A stretch of DNA of 64,000 bases, taken from NCBI GenBank assembly GCA_002361955.1, contig DESK01000010.1, positions 86,401 through 150,400 on the forward strand, written 5' to 3'. Under the pieces are notes generated by a model. It made no database searches, was not told where the DNA came from, and saw nothing but the letters and a program-made list of their open reading frames with translations. Shown here piece after piece: positions 34,647 through 44,174 of this stretch. The DNA is from Lachnospiraceae bacterium UBA3316. Lineage in GTDB: Bacteria; Bacillota; Clostridia; Lachnospirales; Lachnospiraceae. Position numbers and translations under genes: made by a program. Position 1 is the stretch's first letter, and the number at the start of each line of letters is the position of its first letter.

Positions 34647-37600
34647 ATGAAAAAGCGTATGAAAAAGCTTATGGCAGTGGTACTTTCGGCTGCCGTATGC
34701 GTATCTATGATACCCGCACAGGGTATCCAGGCAGCTCCGAAGGTGACGTTCACAGACGAACAGGAGGTTTTTGTCACATCTTACGGTGAAGAGCGTACTT
34801 CGGTGATCAATGACGGATGGAAGTTCTATCTTGGAACATCCTCCTCAGCACAGAATCCAGGCTTTAATGATTCGGATTGGGAAAATATTGACCTGCCCCA
34901 CGATTTTAGTATTACCCAGGAGTTTACGACGAACGGCGAGGCGGAGAGTGGGTTCCTTTTGGGAGGCACGGGCTGGTACCGCAAAACCTTTATCCTTCCG
35001 GAGAGCTGCGCGGGCAAAAGAGTCGTACTGAACTTTGACGGAGTCTATTCTCTGGCTACGGTGTATGTGAACGGAACAAGGGTCGGTGAAAATATGTATG
35101 GATACACACCGTTTGCCTTTGACATCACCGATTATATTACCTGCGACAGCGCCACAGAGAACCTGATCGCTGTGGAGGCAGTCAATAATGTGCCTTCTAG
35201 CCGTTGGTACTCAGGAAGCGGTATTTACCGCGACGTGAAGCTGATCGTCACAGATCCTGTCCATGTGGCTTTAAACGGCACCTATGTTACAACACCGAAG
35301 CTGAAAGAGAGCGACGGCCTTGACGGTACGGTAAGCGCGGCGGTGGAGGTTCAGAACGACAGCAGCGACTCTGCCCAGGTGACTGTCCGCAATACCGTGT
35401 TTGAAAAGGGGAGCACGGAGGAGGTAGCCTCTGCGGAAGCCCAGGCGACGGTGGAGGCAGGAACCGCAAAGACCGTTCATGCGGATCCCGCAGTGGACGC
35501 GCCGAAGCTCTGGTCCGTGGATACGCCGAACCTCTATGTGCTTCGGACGGAGATCGTAAAGGACGGCCAGGTGGTGGATACCTATGACACCGAGTTTGGC
35601 TTCAAATGGTATGAGTTCGCCGGAAATGAAGGCTTTAAACTGAACGGGGAAAACGTAAAGATCAATGGCGTGTGCATGCACCATGACCAGGGCGCCCTCG
35701 GTTCCGCGGCATACTATGACGCCATGTACCGCCAGATGCAGGTTATGAAAAATATGGGTGTAAACACGATCCGTGCCACCCACAATCCCTATGATGAGGA
35801 TTTCGTGAATATCTGTAATGAGCTTGGGCTTATGGTGATCGAAGAATCCTTCGACGGCTGGGCATGGCCGAAAAACGGAAACAGCAATGACTTTTCCGCT
35901 CACTTTATGGAAAAGCTTGCGGCAACTAATCAGGTGATCGGCGGCGACAGCTCCATGACATGGGCAGAGTTCACGCTGAAGTCCATGATCAGGCGCGACC
36001 GCAACGACGCGTCCATCATTCTGTGGTCTTTGGGAAATGAGATTCAGGAGGGCACTGCTGACGGTTCCAGCTGGGATTGGGGAGGCATTGCGCAGAATCT
36101 GATCTCCTGGGCGAAAGAGGTTGACGACGCCCATCCCCTGACCTCAGGCTCCAACAGGAAAAACCTGACAGACAGCGTATCACCCGTTATGCGTAAGATC
36201 GTGGAGAGCGGTGGTGTGGCCGGATACAACTATGCGACTGTTGGCCAGTTAAGATCTTTCGCGGAAGTATATAACAACGTGGTTCTTGCAAGTGAGACGG
36301 CCTCTGCTACAGGAAGCCGCGGAATCTATGTATCCCAGGCAAACAATACAAACGTAGACGGTAAGCTTCATCTGACCTCCTATTCCACATCGACGGTTGG
36401 ATGGGGGAAGACGGCGCCGAACTCTCTGTGGGATACCCTGCCCTATGATTTCGTGGCAGGCGAGTGTGTGTGGACCGGATTTGACTACATCGGTGAGCCT
36501 ACGCCTTACAATGGAGTCGGCCGTGGCAGCGTGTCAGGATGGGGCGCGTATCCCAACAGCAGTTACTTCGGTATCGTAGACACGGCAGGTTTCCCGAAGG
36601 ATTCCTACTATCTGTACAGGAGCCAGTGGAATCAAAAAGCGAACACCCTGCACCTCGTGACTGCATGGGATAGCGGCAACATGATGCAGACAGGCGGAAA
36701 GACTCCTGTATGGGTTTATTCCAACGCGGCAAAGGTAGAGCTGTATCGCGACGACGTGCTTGTGGGCACAGCCATGCGTACGGTCAACACCACGGATGCC
36801 GGACATCAGTATTATACCTATACGACGCAGAGCAATGACAGCGCCTGCACGACCACTTCCGGATCGGGAAGCGCTTCTCTCTATTCCGTTTTCAACGTGG
36901 CATTTGCAGACGGTACGCTTTCAGCAAAGGCGTATGACGAGAGTGGAAAAGAGATCACAAAAACCTGTGAAGGAAAGAAGGAGGTTACCACTCCCGGAGC
37001 TCCGGCAAACTTAGTGGTGGAAAAGAATAAAGAAGAGATCCTGGCAGACGGCAGTAGCCTGGCCTATATTTCCGTAGATGTGACGGACGCGGCAGGAAAC
37101 TTTGATACAAAAGCGACAAATGATATCAAATTTACCCTGGAGGGCAACGGAGAGATCATGGGCGTGGACAACGGTGATCAGGCGACTTTGGATAAATTCC
37201 AGCAGAAAACCGTACTGGAAAGCGCCACATCTGCCCATATCCAGGCATTTTCAGGAAAAGCCCTGGTGATCGTAAAATCGACTACAGAGGCAGGAAGCTT
37301 TACCGTGAATGTGTCCGCAGAGGGGCTTGAGGGTGACAGCGTTACCGTTTCTACGGCGCAGGCACCGGGCCAGGCGGCAAACGGCATAGCCAGCTACCGT
37401 CTGTCCAGACATTGCTATGTTCCGGCAGGCACTGCAGATCTTCAGCTTCCGGCTAAGACAAAGGTTACGTATAAAGACGGAAGTACGGCTGAGCTGCCCA
37501 TCCAGTGGGAAGCTTACGATAAGGCAAACCTGAAGAAGAATGGTTCCTTCAAAATTAATGGTTCCATAAAAGTCGGAACAGATCAGATGGCCCTGTATAT

Positions 37601-39275
37601 TACAGCCCATGTATACAGCCCTATCGCCTCCGTGCAGAACTATACGGGAATTACTTCGCCGAAGATGGTTCCCACGCTTCCCGGCTCAGTCATGACGTAT
37701 CTGGATGACGGAAGCGCTTTTGAGGAATTCCCTGTTACCTGGGATATGAGCGGTATCACGGCAGATTCCTTCGCGTCAGTGGGCATGTTGGTTACGATTA
37801 ACGGTACGGTGAGCGCCCTGGGCGGAACGTATCCGGTGACGGCGGTGATCCGTGTGGCAGAGCCTATCGAGGGAGAAAAGAACAACATTGCTCCTACGGC
37901 AAGCGAGATCACCTCGACGGCTACGGGAGACACGCTTCTTTCGATTAAGAACGGAGTGAAATATGCGACAAAGGATGATACAAGTGAGAGATGGTCAAAC
38001 TGGCCCCAGAGAAACGAGGAAGGCCCTTCAAGTATTACGATGAAATGGGACACCGCCCATGTGGTAGACCAGATTAACCTGTATTATTACCTGGAGGCGG
38101 GAACAGCCAGCTCACAGGCGCCTACCAGCATTGCCTTTGAATACTCCCTGAATGGTACAGACTTCAGCCCCGTTGCCTATGAGGAGCCGGTGGAGCTTCC
38201 CACAGAGGCCGGTGTGGCGGAGAATGGATACAGCTTCCAGCTGAAGGAAACGGTCGTTCCCATCGCGGTGCGGATCGTCCTGGGACATGACGTGGGTAAA
38301 TTTATCGGTTTGACAGAGGTGGAAGTGATTGAGACGCCGATCAGCTATGAGGAAAACACTTCTGCAGACCTGAAGGGCGTCACAGTAAGCGGAGTATCCG
38401 TAAAATTTGACAGTTCCAAGACAGAGTATGTGGTAGACGCTCCGTCCCTGGACAATATCGTCGTAGCTAATGACGTGAACGCATCTGTGACGATCGTAAA
38501 AATCGGTGAGGCGACGGCAAAAATTATCGCGAAATCTGAGGATGGAAAAACCACAAAGACCTACACGATTACGCTGAAAACATCTCCCAGCGAGGTGAGG
38601 GCGGAAGCTCTGCGCAAGGAGCTGAGGAGTCAGATAGCGGCCGCAAAGGCCATCGATGCTTCCATTTACACGAAGGACAGCTATGGAAAACTGCAGAGTG
38701 TGATCGCCCTCATTGAAAAGGAAATGGGGACTGCGTCCGAGGCGAGACTGAAAGAGCTTGTAAGTCAGCTGGCAGCGGCACAGAAAGGACTGGTAAAGGC
38801 CACGGTATCACCGAATCCTGCCATTAAGAAGGGCGATTCCTACAAGGCAAAAACGGTAGAGGGCAAGGTTCTCGACGCTAACGCAAAGACGGTTGCCATT
38901 ACGAAAATTTCGAAAACTGGTAAAAAGGCTTCCAAAATCACGATACCGGCTACCGTTAAGGTAAATGGCGTGACCTGCCAGGTGGTGCAGATCGGCGCCA
39001 ATGCCTTCAAGGGCTGCAGCAAGTTGAAATCCGTTGTAATCGGAAAGAACGTAAAGCTTATCCAGAAAAACGCGTTCTACGGCTGCAGTAAGCTGAGCAA
39101 AGTCACCTTCCAGGGCACAGCTGTAAAGACAATAAAGAGCGGAGCCTTCAAAAAGACCGCCGCTAAGATGACAGTCAAAGTGCCGAAGAAATTGAAGAAA
39201 AATAAGAAAGCTTTGAAAGCCTTCCAGAAGAAATTGACAAAGGCGGGCATGAACAAAAAGGCAGTGATCAAATAG
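34647..39275 (+). CDS. Secreted GH2 beta-galactosidase-type enzyme, multi-domain
   Basis: 1542-aa exported glycosidase. ATG at 34647 follows AAAGGAGG; signal peptide about 1-31. Sugar-binding beta domain (about 50-215, DLPHDFSI and GTGWYRKTF), Ig-like domain, TIM barrel (about 330-640) with acid/base Glu465 (WSLGNEIQEG) and likely nucleophile Glu550 (ASETASATG), then WTGFDYIGEPTPY. The first four modules are GH2-typical; then come an Ig-like domain, two Big_4-like domains (about 910-1070), an F5/8-like domain (1080-1225), a FIVAR-like stretch (1310-1385) and a basic LRR_5-like end (1390-1542). The end resembles those of the GH95 and GH89 proteins. beta-Galactosidase is the likeliest activity; other GH2 specificities are possible. 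Confidence 0.88.
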   Translation: MKKRMKKLMAVVLSAAVCVSMIPAQGIQAAPKVTFTDEQEVFVTSYGEERTSVINDGWKFYLGTSSSAQNPGFNDSDWENIDLPHDFSITQEFTTNGEAESGFLLGGTGWYRKTFILPESCAGKRVVLNFDGVYSLATVYVNGTRVGENMYGYTPFAFDITDYITCDSATENLIAVEAVNNVPSSRWYSGSGIYRDVKLIVTDPVHVALNGTYVTTPKLKESDGLDGTVSAAVEVQNDSSDSAQVTVRNTVFEKGSTEEVASAEAQATVEAGTAKTVHADPAVDAPKLWSVDTPNLYVLRTEIVKDGQVVDTYDTEFGFKWYEFAGNEGFKLNGENVKINGVCMHHDQGALGSAAYYDAMYRQMQVMKNMGVNTIRATHNPYDEDFVNICNELGLMVIEESFDGWAWPKNGNSNDFSAHFMEKLAATNQVIGGDSSMTWAEFTLKSMIRRDRNDASIILWSLGNEIQEGTADGSSWDWGGIAQNLISWAKEVDDAHPLTSGSNRKNLTDSVSPVMRKIVESGGVAGYNYATVGQLRSFAEVYNNVVLASETASATGSRGIYVSQANNTNVDGKLHLTSYSTSTVGWGKTAPNSLWDTLPYDFVAGECVWTGFDYIGEPTPYNGVGRGSVSGWGAYPNSSYFGIVDTAGFPKDSYYLYRSQWNQKANTLHLVTAWDSGNMMQTGGKTPVWVYSNAAKVELYRDDVLVGTAMRTVNTTDAGHQYYTYTTQSNDSACTTTSGSGSASLYSVFNVAFADGTLSAKAYDESGKEITKTCEGKKEVTTPGAPANLVVEKNKEEILADGSSLAYISVDVTDAAGNFDTKATNDIKFTLEGNGEIMGVDNGDQATLDKFQQKTVLESATSAHIQAFSGKALVIVKSTTEAGSFTVNVSAEGLEGDSVTVSTAQAPGQAANGIASYRLSRHCYVPAGTADLQLPAKTKVTYKDGSTAELPIQWEAYDKANLKKNGSFKINGSIKVGTDQMALYITAHVYSPIASVQNYTGITSPKMVPTLPGSVMTYLDDGSAFEEFPVTWDMSGITADSFASVGMLVTINGTVSALGGTYPVTAVIRVAEPIEGEKNNIAPTASEITSTATGDTLLSIKNGVKYATKDDTSERWSNWPQRNEEGPSSITMKWDTAHVVDQINLYYYLEAGTASSQAPTSIAFEYSLNGTDFSPVAYEEPVELPTEAGVAENGYSFQLKETVVPIAVRIVLGHDVGKFIGLTEVEVIETPISYEENTSADLKGVTVSGVSVKFDSSKTEYVVDAPSLDNIVVANDVNASVTIVKIGEATAKIIAKSEDGKTTKTYTITLKTSPSEVRAEALRKELRSQIAAAKAIDASIYTKDSYGKLQSVIALIEKEMGTASEARLKELVSQLAAAQKGLVKATVSPNPAIKKGDSYKAKTVEGKVLDANAKTVAITKISKTGKKASKITIPATVKVNGVTCQVVQIGANAFKGCSKLKSVVIGKNVKLIQKNAFYGCSKLSKVTFQGTAVKTIKSGAFKKTAAKMTVKVPKKLKKNKKALKAFQKKLTKAGMNKKAVIK

Positions 39276-39295
39276 CTGCGGGTTTGAATAAGAAA

Positions 39296-39339
39296 GAAGG
39301 CATTGCGATCCGTTTCCTGAAACGGATCGCAATGCCTTC
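39296..39339. terminator. Bidirectional terminator between GH2 and argG
   Basis: Near-perfect palindrome: 21-bp stem (39296-39316 with 39319-39339), tiny loop. Serves both the + GH2 gene and the convergent argG. Confidence 0.88.
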
Positions 39340-39361
39340 ACTTTTATACAGATAAGGGAGC

Positions 39362-40591
39362 TTATTTATTGTTATTCTTTTCAACCTCAGCCAGCTTCAT
39401 GGCGCGAACCTTTAAGGGAAGGCCAAACAGAGTGATAAAGCCGCTGGCGTCATGGTGGTCATACAGATCGCCGGTCGTAAAGCTTGCCAGGGATTCGTTG
39501 TAGAGGCTGTACGGGGAAGTCGTTCCGGCCTTAATGATATTGCCCTTGTAGAGCTTAAATTTCACTTCGCCGGTCACATACTCCTGCGTCACTTCTACGA
39601 AAGCCTGGATCGCCTCGCGGAGAGGGGTAAACCATTTTCCTTCATATACGACCTGGGCAAGTTTATTTCCCATATCTTTTTTCACTTCCATCGTTGCCCT
39701 GTCTAAGACAAGCTCTTCCAGCTGCTGGTGGGCTTCCATCAGGATAGTTCCGCCCGGGGTCTCATACACGCCTCGGGACTTCATGCCCACAACACGGTTC
39801 TCCACGATATCTACGATGCCGATGCCGTGCTTTCCGCCCAGCTCGTTTAATTTTTTGATAATGTCGGAAACCTTCATCTTAACACCGTTGATGCTTGTCG
39901 GGATGCCTTTTTCAAAGGTCATCGTCACGTATTCTCCCTGATCCGGCGCTTTCTCCGGGGAAACGCCGAGCATCAGCAAATGGTCGTAGTTGGGCTCATT
40001 TTCCGGCTCCTCCAGCTCCAGGCCTTCATGGCTGATGTGCCACAGGTTCCTGTCGCGGCTGTAGCTGGAATCTGTGCCAAAGGGAAGATCAATGCCGTGC
40101 TGTTTGCAGTATTCGATTTCATCCTCACGGGACTGCATGGTCCACACATCTGTCATGCGCCAGGGAGCGATTACCTTGATGTCGGGAGCAAGGGCCTTGA
40201 TACCCAGCTCAAAACGGATCTGGTCATTTCCTTTGCCGGTAGCGCCGTGGCAGATGGCAACGGCGTTTTCCTTCCGGGCGATTTCCACCAGCTTTTTCGC
40301 GATGGCGGGGCGGGCCATAGAGGTTCCCAGCAGATATTTGTGCTCGTATACGGCTCCTGCCTTTACGCAGGGCATAATATAGTCCTCGCAGAATTCATCT
40401 ACGATATTTTCAATGTAGAGCTTGGAAGCGCCGGAAAGCTTTGCCCTCTCGTCCAGGCCGTCCAGCTCGCTGCCCTGTCCGCAGTCGATACAGCAGCAGA
40501 TCACTTCATAATCAAAGGTTTCCTTCAGCCAGGGAATGATCGCTGTGGTATCCAGGCCGCCGGAGTATGCTAAAACTACTTTTTCTTTCAT
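39362..40591 (-). CDS. argG: Argininosuccinate synthase
   Basis: 409-aa enzyme joining citrulline and aspartate with ATP. The N terminus VVLAYSGGLDTTAIIPWL is the ATP-pyrophosphatase loop; CHGATGKGNDQIRFE, EYLLGTSMARP-type and YSRDRNLWHIS segments are complete. AGGAGGAATCACTT precedes the start. Divergent from argCJBD across a 390-nt regulatory region; argH is not in the window. Confidence 0.97.
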   Translation of the reverse strand: MKEKVVLAYSGGLDTTAIIPWLKETFDYEVICCCIDCGQGSELDGLDERAKLSGASKLYIENIVDEFCEDYIMPCVKAGAVYEHKYLLGTSMARPAIAKKLVEIARKENAVAICHGATGKGNDQIRFELGIKALAPDIKVIAPWRMTDVWTMQSREDEIEYCKQHGIDLPFGTDSSYSRDRNLWHISHEGLELEEPENEPNYDHLLMLGVSPEKAPDQGEYVTMTFEKGIPTSINGVKMKVSDIIKKLNELGGKHGIGIVDIVENRVVGMKSRGVYETPGGTILMEAHQQLEELVLDRATMEVKKDMGNKLAQVVYEGKWFTPLREAIQAFVEVTQEYVTGEVKFKLYKGNIIKAGTTSPYSLYNESLASFTTGDLYDHHDASGFITLFGLPLKVRAMKLAEVEKNNNK

Positions 40592-40677
40592 AAGTGATTC
40601 CTCCTCTTAAAATCCTCAAAAGGGATATTTTTTTATAAATGGTATTATTTCATACAATTTTGAAATTTTCATTCCCT

Positions 40678-40706
40678 ACTATACAACAATTCATCCGTAT
40701 ATGCAA
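40678..40706 (-). promoter_or_regulatory. Probable argG promoter
   Basis: On the minus strand TTGCAT (40701-40706), 17 nt, TATAGT (40678-40683). An ARG box lies 20 nt upstream of the -35. Leader about 80 nt. Confidence 0.6.
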
Positions 40707-40725
40707 GCACAAATTTTCAAAAAAA

Positions 40726-40739
40726 TGAATAAAAATTCA
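40726..40739. promoter_or_regulatory. ARG box (ArgR operator), argG/argC region
   Basis: TGAATAAAAATTCA, a perfect match to the palindromic core TGAATWWWWATTCA bound by ArgR/AhrC repressors. Central in the divergent intergenic region. Confidence 0.75.
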
Positions 40740-40800
40740 CCTAAGTAGCGGAAAAAGACAACACATTGCGACGAAAATAGCTGAACAGTGAAAAATATGC

Positions 40801-40829
40801 TTGCATAATATTCATATACAATGTATAAT
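40801..40829 (+). promoter_or_regulatory. Probable argC promoter
   Basis: TTGCAT (40801-40806), 17 nt, TATAAT (40824-40829). The -10 lies inside an ARG-box-like palindrome, and both boxes sit in a 38-bp element whose 10-bp ends (40800-40809 and 40828-40837) are inverted repeats. Leader about 145 nt. Confidence 0.7.
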
Positions 40830-40835
40830 TATGCA
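40822..40835. promoter_or_regulatory. Second ARG-box-like operator over the argC -10
   Basis: TGTATAATTATGCA, symmetric TGNAT-N4-ATNCA form. A weaker half site TGCATAATATTCA (40802-40814) lies just upstream, giving the usual paired ARG boxes over a promoter. Confidence 0.6.
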
Positions 40836-40981
40836 AGCGAAAGAAATCGCTGAAAAAACTTTACTTCGGCAGAGGATTGTATTATGATGATGCATGGGTC
40901 AAAATGACGTTTGCATTATAACTGTGAAGGGACGGAGCAGTTATAAAAAAGCGAAGATTTGTTTCAAAGGAGTGAAAAAAT

Positions 40982-42019
40982 ATGAAGGTGGGAATTATAG
41001 GAGCTACGGGATATGCCGGTGGGGAGCTGGTGAGGCTTTTGATGGGGCACCCGGAGGCTGAGATTGTTTGGTACGGTTCAAGAAGCTATATAGATAAGAA
41101 GTATTATGAGGTATTCCAGAATATGTTCCAGATTGTGGAGGATACTTGCCTGGATGACAATATGGAGGCTCTGGCAGAGCAGGCGGATGTGATCTTTACG
41201 GCTACGCCCCAGGGATTCTGCGCTTCCATGGTAAATGAGAAGATTCTTTCCAAGACGAAGATCGTTGATCTGAGCGCGGATTTCAGGATTAAGGATGTAC
41301 ATACCTATGAGGAATGGTATAAGATTCCCCATAAATCGCCCCAGTTCATCGAGGAGGCTGTCTACGGGCTCTGCGAGATCAACAGGGAAGAGGTGAAGAA
41401 GGCCAGGCTGGTGGCAAATCCGGGATGTTATCCCACCTGCAGCACGCTGACCATCTACCCCCTTGTAAAGGAGGGGATCATCCAGCCGAATACGATTATC
41501 ATCGACGCCAAGTCCGGAACCTCCGGCGCCGGCAGGGGAGCGAAGGTAGATAATCTTTACTGCGAGGTCAATGAAAATATGAAGGCATATGGCGTGGCAA
41601 CCCACAGACATACGCCGGAGATCGAAGAACAGCTGGGCTATGCGGCCGGTGAAAAGGTGACGATCAATTTTACCCCGCACCTGGCGCCCATGAACAGGGG
41701 AATTTTGGTGACGGCCTACGCTTCCTTAGCGAAGGAGATATCCTATGAGGAAGTCAAAGCTGTTTATGATAAATATTATCAAAAAGAGAAGTTTGTTCGG
41801 GTATTAGAGCGGGATGTATGCCCCCAGACAAAGTGGGTGGAAGGCAGCAATTTCGTGGATGTGAATTTTAAGCTGGATCCCCGGACAAACCGTATCATTA
41901 TGATGGGAGCCATGGATAACCTGGTCAAGGGAGCGGCAGGCCAGGCAGTGCAGAATATGAACCTGATGTTCGGGCTGGAAGAGAGTACGGGCCTGTGCCA
42001 GGTACCCATGTTCCCATAG
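40982..42019 (+). CDS. argC: N-acetyl-gamma-glutamyl-phosphate reductase
   Basis: 345-aa NADPH-dependent third enzyme of arginine synthesis. Rossmann motif IIGATGYAGGELVRLL, the catalytic Cys in VANPGCYPTC, and KSGTSGAGRGAK are present. AAAGGAG precedes the ATG. Leads the argC-argJ-argB-argD operon behind the ARG-box promoter; argJ follows after 19 nt. Confidence 0.97.
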   Translation: MKVGIIGATGYAGGELVRLLMGHPEAEIVWYGSRSYIDKKYYEVFQNMFQIVEDTCLDDNMEALAEQADVIFTATPQGFCASMVNEKILSKTKIVDLSADFRIKDVHTYEEWYKIPHKSPQFIEEAVYGLCEINREEVKKARLVANPGCYPTCSTLTIYPLVKEGIIQPNTIIIDAKSGTSGAGRGAKVDNLYCEVNENMKAYGVATHRHTPEIEEQLGYAAGEKVTINFTPHLAPMNRGILVTAYASLAKEISYEEVKAVYDKYYQKEKFVRVLERDVCPQTKWVEGSNFVDVNFKLDPRTNRIIMMGAMDNLVKGAAGQAVQNMNLMFGLEESTGLCQVPMFP

Positions 42020-42038
42020 AAGACGAAGGAGGAAACAT

Positions 42039-43259
42039 ATGCAGATCATAGAAGGCGGCGTGACCGCGGCAAAGGGTTTTTGTGCCATCGGGATTCACGC
42101 AGGGATCAAAAAAGATAAAAAGGATATGGCGATGATCGCAAGCGCAGCGCCCTGCCAGGCGGCAGGAACCTTTACGACGAATGTGGTGAAGGCAGCTCCT
42201 GTAAAGTGGGATCAGGACATCGTCTACCATCATCCGAGTGCCCGGGCTGTGGTGATAAACAGCGGTGTGGCAAATGCCTGTACCGGGGAAGAAGGATTCG
42301 GTTACTGCCGGGAGACGGCGAAGAAGGCGGCGGAGCTTCTGAATATTTCCGAAAGCGAGGTTCTGGTGGCCTCCACCGGTGTGATCGGCCGGCAGCTTCC
42401 CATGGATCTGATGAAGAAGGGCATCGAAAGCATGGTTCCCCTGCTGTCAGATTCTAAGGAGGCGGGCACTTTGGCCGCCGAGGCGATCATGACGACGGAT
42501 ACGGTGAAAAAGGAAGTGGCTGTGAAGATATCCCTCGGAGGAAAGGACGTTACCATCGGCGGTATGTGTAAGGGGGCGGGGATGATCCACCCCAATATGT
42601 GCACGATGTTAAGCTTTCTTACGACTGACGCGGCGATCTCCAAAGAGATGCTGCAGAAGGCCTTGAGCGCTGATGTGTGTGACACCTATAATATGATTTC
42701 CGTGGATGGGGATACCTCCACAAACGATACAGTGCTTCTTCTCGCCAACGGCCTTGCGGGGAATCCTGTGATCACAGAGGAAAATGAGGATTACAGAGCC
42801 TTTGCCCGGGCGCTGAATTATGTCAATACAGAGCTTGCGAAGAAGATGGCAGGCGACGGCGAAGGGGCTACGGCCCTCTTTGAGGTCAAGGTGGTAGGGG
42901 CAGAGTCGAAGGAGCAGGCTGTGCTGTTAAGTAAGTCTGTCGTTACTTCAAACCTGACAAAAGCGGCGATCTACGGGCATGACGCCAACTGGGGCAGGAT
43001 TTTATGCGCCATGGGGTATTCCGGGGCGAAGTTTGACCCGGAAAAAGTAGATCTGTATTTTGAGAGCGCGGCAGGAAAACTGAAAATTATCGAAAACGGT
43101 GTTTCTACAGGCTATAGCGAGGAGGAGGCCACAAGAATTCTCTCTGAAAAGGCGGTGACGGCCATCGCGGATATCAAAATGGGGCAGGCAACTGCCACTG
43201 CCTGGGGCTGCGACCTGACACATGAATATGTGACCATCAATGCGGACTACCGTTCTTAG
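42039..43259 (+). CDS. argJ: Bifunctional ornithine acetyltransferase / N-acetylglutamate synthase
   Basis: 406-aa self-cleaving Ntn-type enzyme that recycles the acetyl group from acetylornithine to glutamate. The cleavage site is Thr189 in GMIHPNMCTMLSF; a Cys replaces the more usual Ala before the Thr. N-terminal GFCAIGIHAGIKK and the C-terminal ATAWGCDLTHEYV end are intact. Preceded by AGGAGG. Whether it also has acetyl-CoA-dependent synthase activity cannot be told. Confidence 0.95.
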   Translation: MQIIEGGVTAAKGFCAIGIHAGIKKDKKDMAMIASAAPCQAAGTFTTNVVKAAPVKWDQDIVYHHPSARAVVINSGVANACTGEEGFGYCRETAKKAAELLNISESEVLVASTGVIGRQLPMDLMKKGIESMVPLLSDSKEAGTLAAEAIMTTDTVKKEVAVKISLGGKDVTIGGMCKGAGMIHPNMCTMLSFLTTDAAISKEMLQKALSADVCDTYNMISVDGDTSTNDTVLLLANGLAGNPVITEENEDYRAFARALNYVNTELAKKMAGDGEGATALFEVKVVGAESKEQAVLLSKSVVTSNLTKAAIYGHDANWGRILCAMGYSGAKFDPEKVDLYFESAAGKLKIIENGVSTGYSEEEATRILSEKAVTAIADIKMGQATATAWGCDLTHEYVTINADYRS

Positions 43260-43274
43260 CAAGGAGGATAAAAA

Positions 43275-44174
43275 ATGGAGACTATGGAAAACTGGCTGCA
43301 AAAGGCCAATGTCTTAATCGAAGCGCTGCCTTATATTCAGAGGTTTCAGGGAAAAACGATTGTGGTGAAATACGGCGGAAGCGCCATGGTGGACCATGAG
43401 CTGAAAAAGAGTGTGATCCGCGATGTAGCCCTCTTAAAGCTCGTAGGCTTCCGTCCCATCATCGTGCATGGAGGCGGAAAAGAAATCACACGCTGGACAA
43501 AAAAGCTGGGCATTGAAACGAATTTTGTGAATGGCTTGAGGGTGACGGACAAGGCCACCATGGATGTGGCGGAGATGGTATTAAATAAGATCAACAAAGG
43601 GCTGGCCTCTATGATGGAGAAAGTGGGAGTTCATGCCGTGGGAATCTGCGGGAAGGACGGTTCTGTGCTCCGTGTGGATAAAAAGCTGTCAGGAGGAAAG
43701 GACATCGGCTTTGTCGGTGAAGTCAAAGAGGTCAACACAGGCCTTCTCAATACACTGCTGGACAATGATATCGTTCCGGTGGTCTGCCCCATCGGCTCAG
43801 ACGACAACTACCATTCTTTCAATATTAACGCGGATGACGCAGCCTGCGCGATTGCCACGGCTATGGGAGCCGCGAAGCTGGCGTTTCTGACAGATATCGA
43901 GGGCGTTTACCGGGATCCTCTGGACAAATCCAGCCTGATTTCTGAGCTTACGGTGGCCGAGGCGGAAGAGCTGATGAAAAGCGGAAATGTGGGCGGCGGT
44001 ATGCTGCCCAAAATTCAGAACTGCGTAGACGCCATCTGGTCCGGCGTTTCCAGAGTCCATATTTTGGACGGAAGGATTGCCCATTGCCTGCTGTTGGAGT
44101 TCTTTACCAACCGGGGGGTGGGAACCGCCATTATGGGAGATGAGGAGGAGAGATATTATGAAATCAACTCATGA
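43275..44174 (+). CDS. argB: N-acetylglutamate kinase
   Basis: 299-aa amino-acid kinase phosphorylating N-acetylglutamate. Motifs VVKYGGSAM, IVHGGGKEITRW, and DDNYHSFNINADDAA are complete. The N terminus has an extra helix (ANVLIEALPYIQRF) before the first strand, a feature of arginine-inhibited kinases. This fits a pathway in which ArgJ recycles acetyl groups and feedback acts at ArgB. Overlaps argD by 17 nt. Confidence 0.96.
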   Translation: METMENWLQKANVLIEALPYIQRFQGKTIVVKYGGSAMVDHELKKSVIRDVALLKLVGFRPIIVHGGGKEITRWTKKLGIETNFVNGLRVTDKATMDVAEMVLNKINKGLASMMEKVGVHAVGICGKDGSVLRVDKKLSGGKDIGFVGEVKEVNTGLLNTLLDNDIVPVVCPIGSDDNYHSFNINADDAACAIATAMGAAKLAFLTDIEGVYRDPLDKSSLISELTVAEAEELMKSGNVGGGMLPKIQNCVDAIWSGVSRVHILDGRIAHCLLLEFFTNRGVGTAIMGDEEERYYEINS

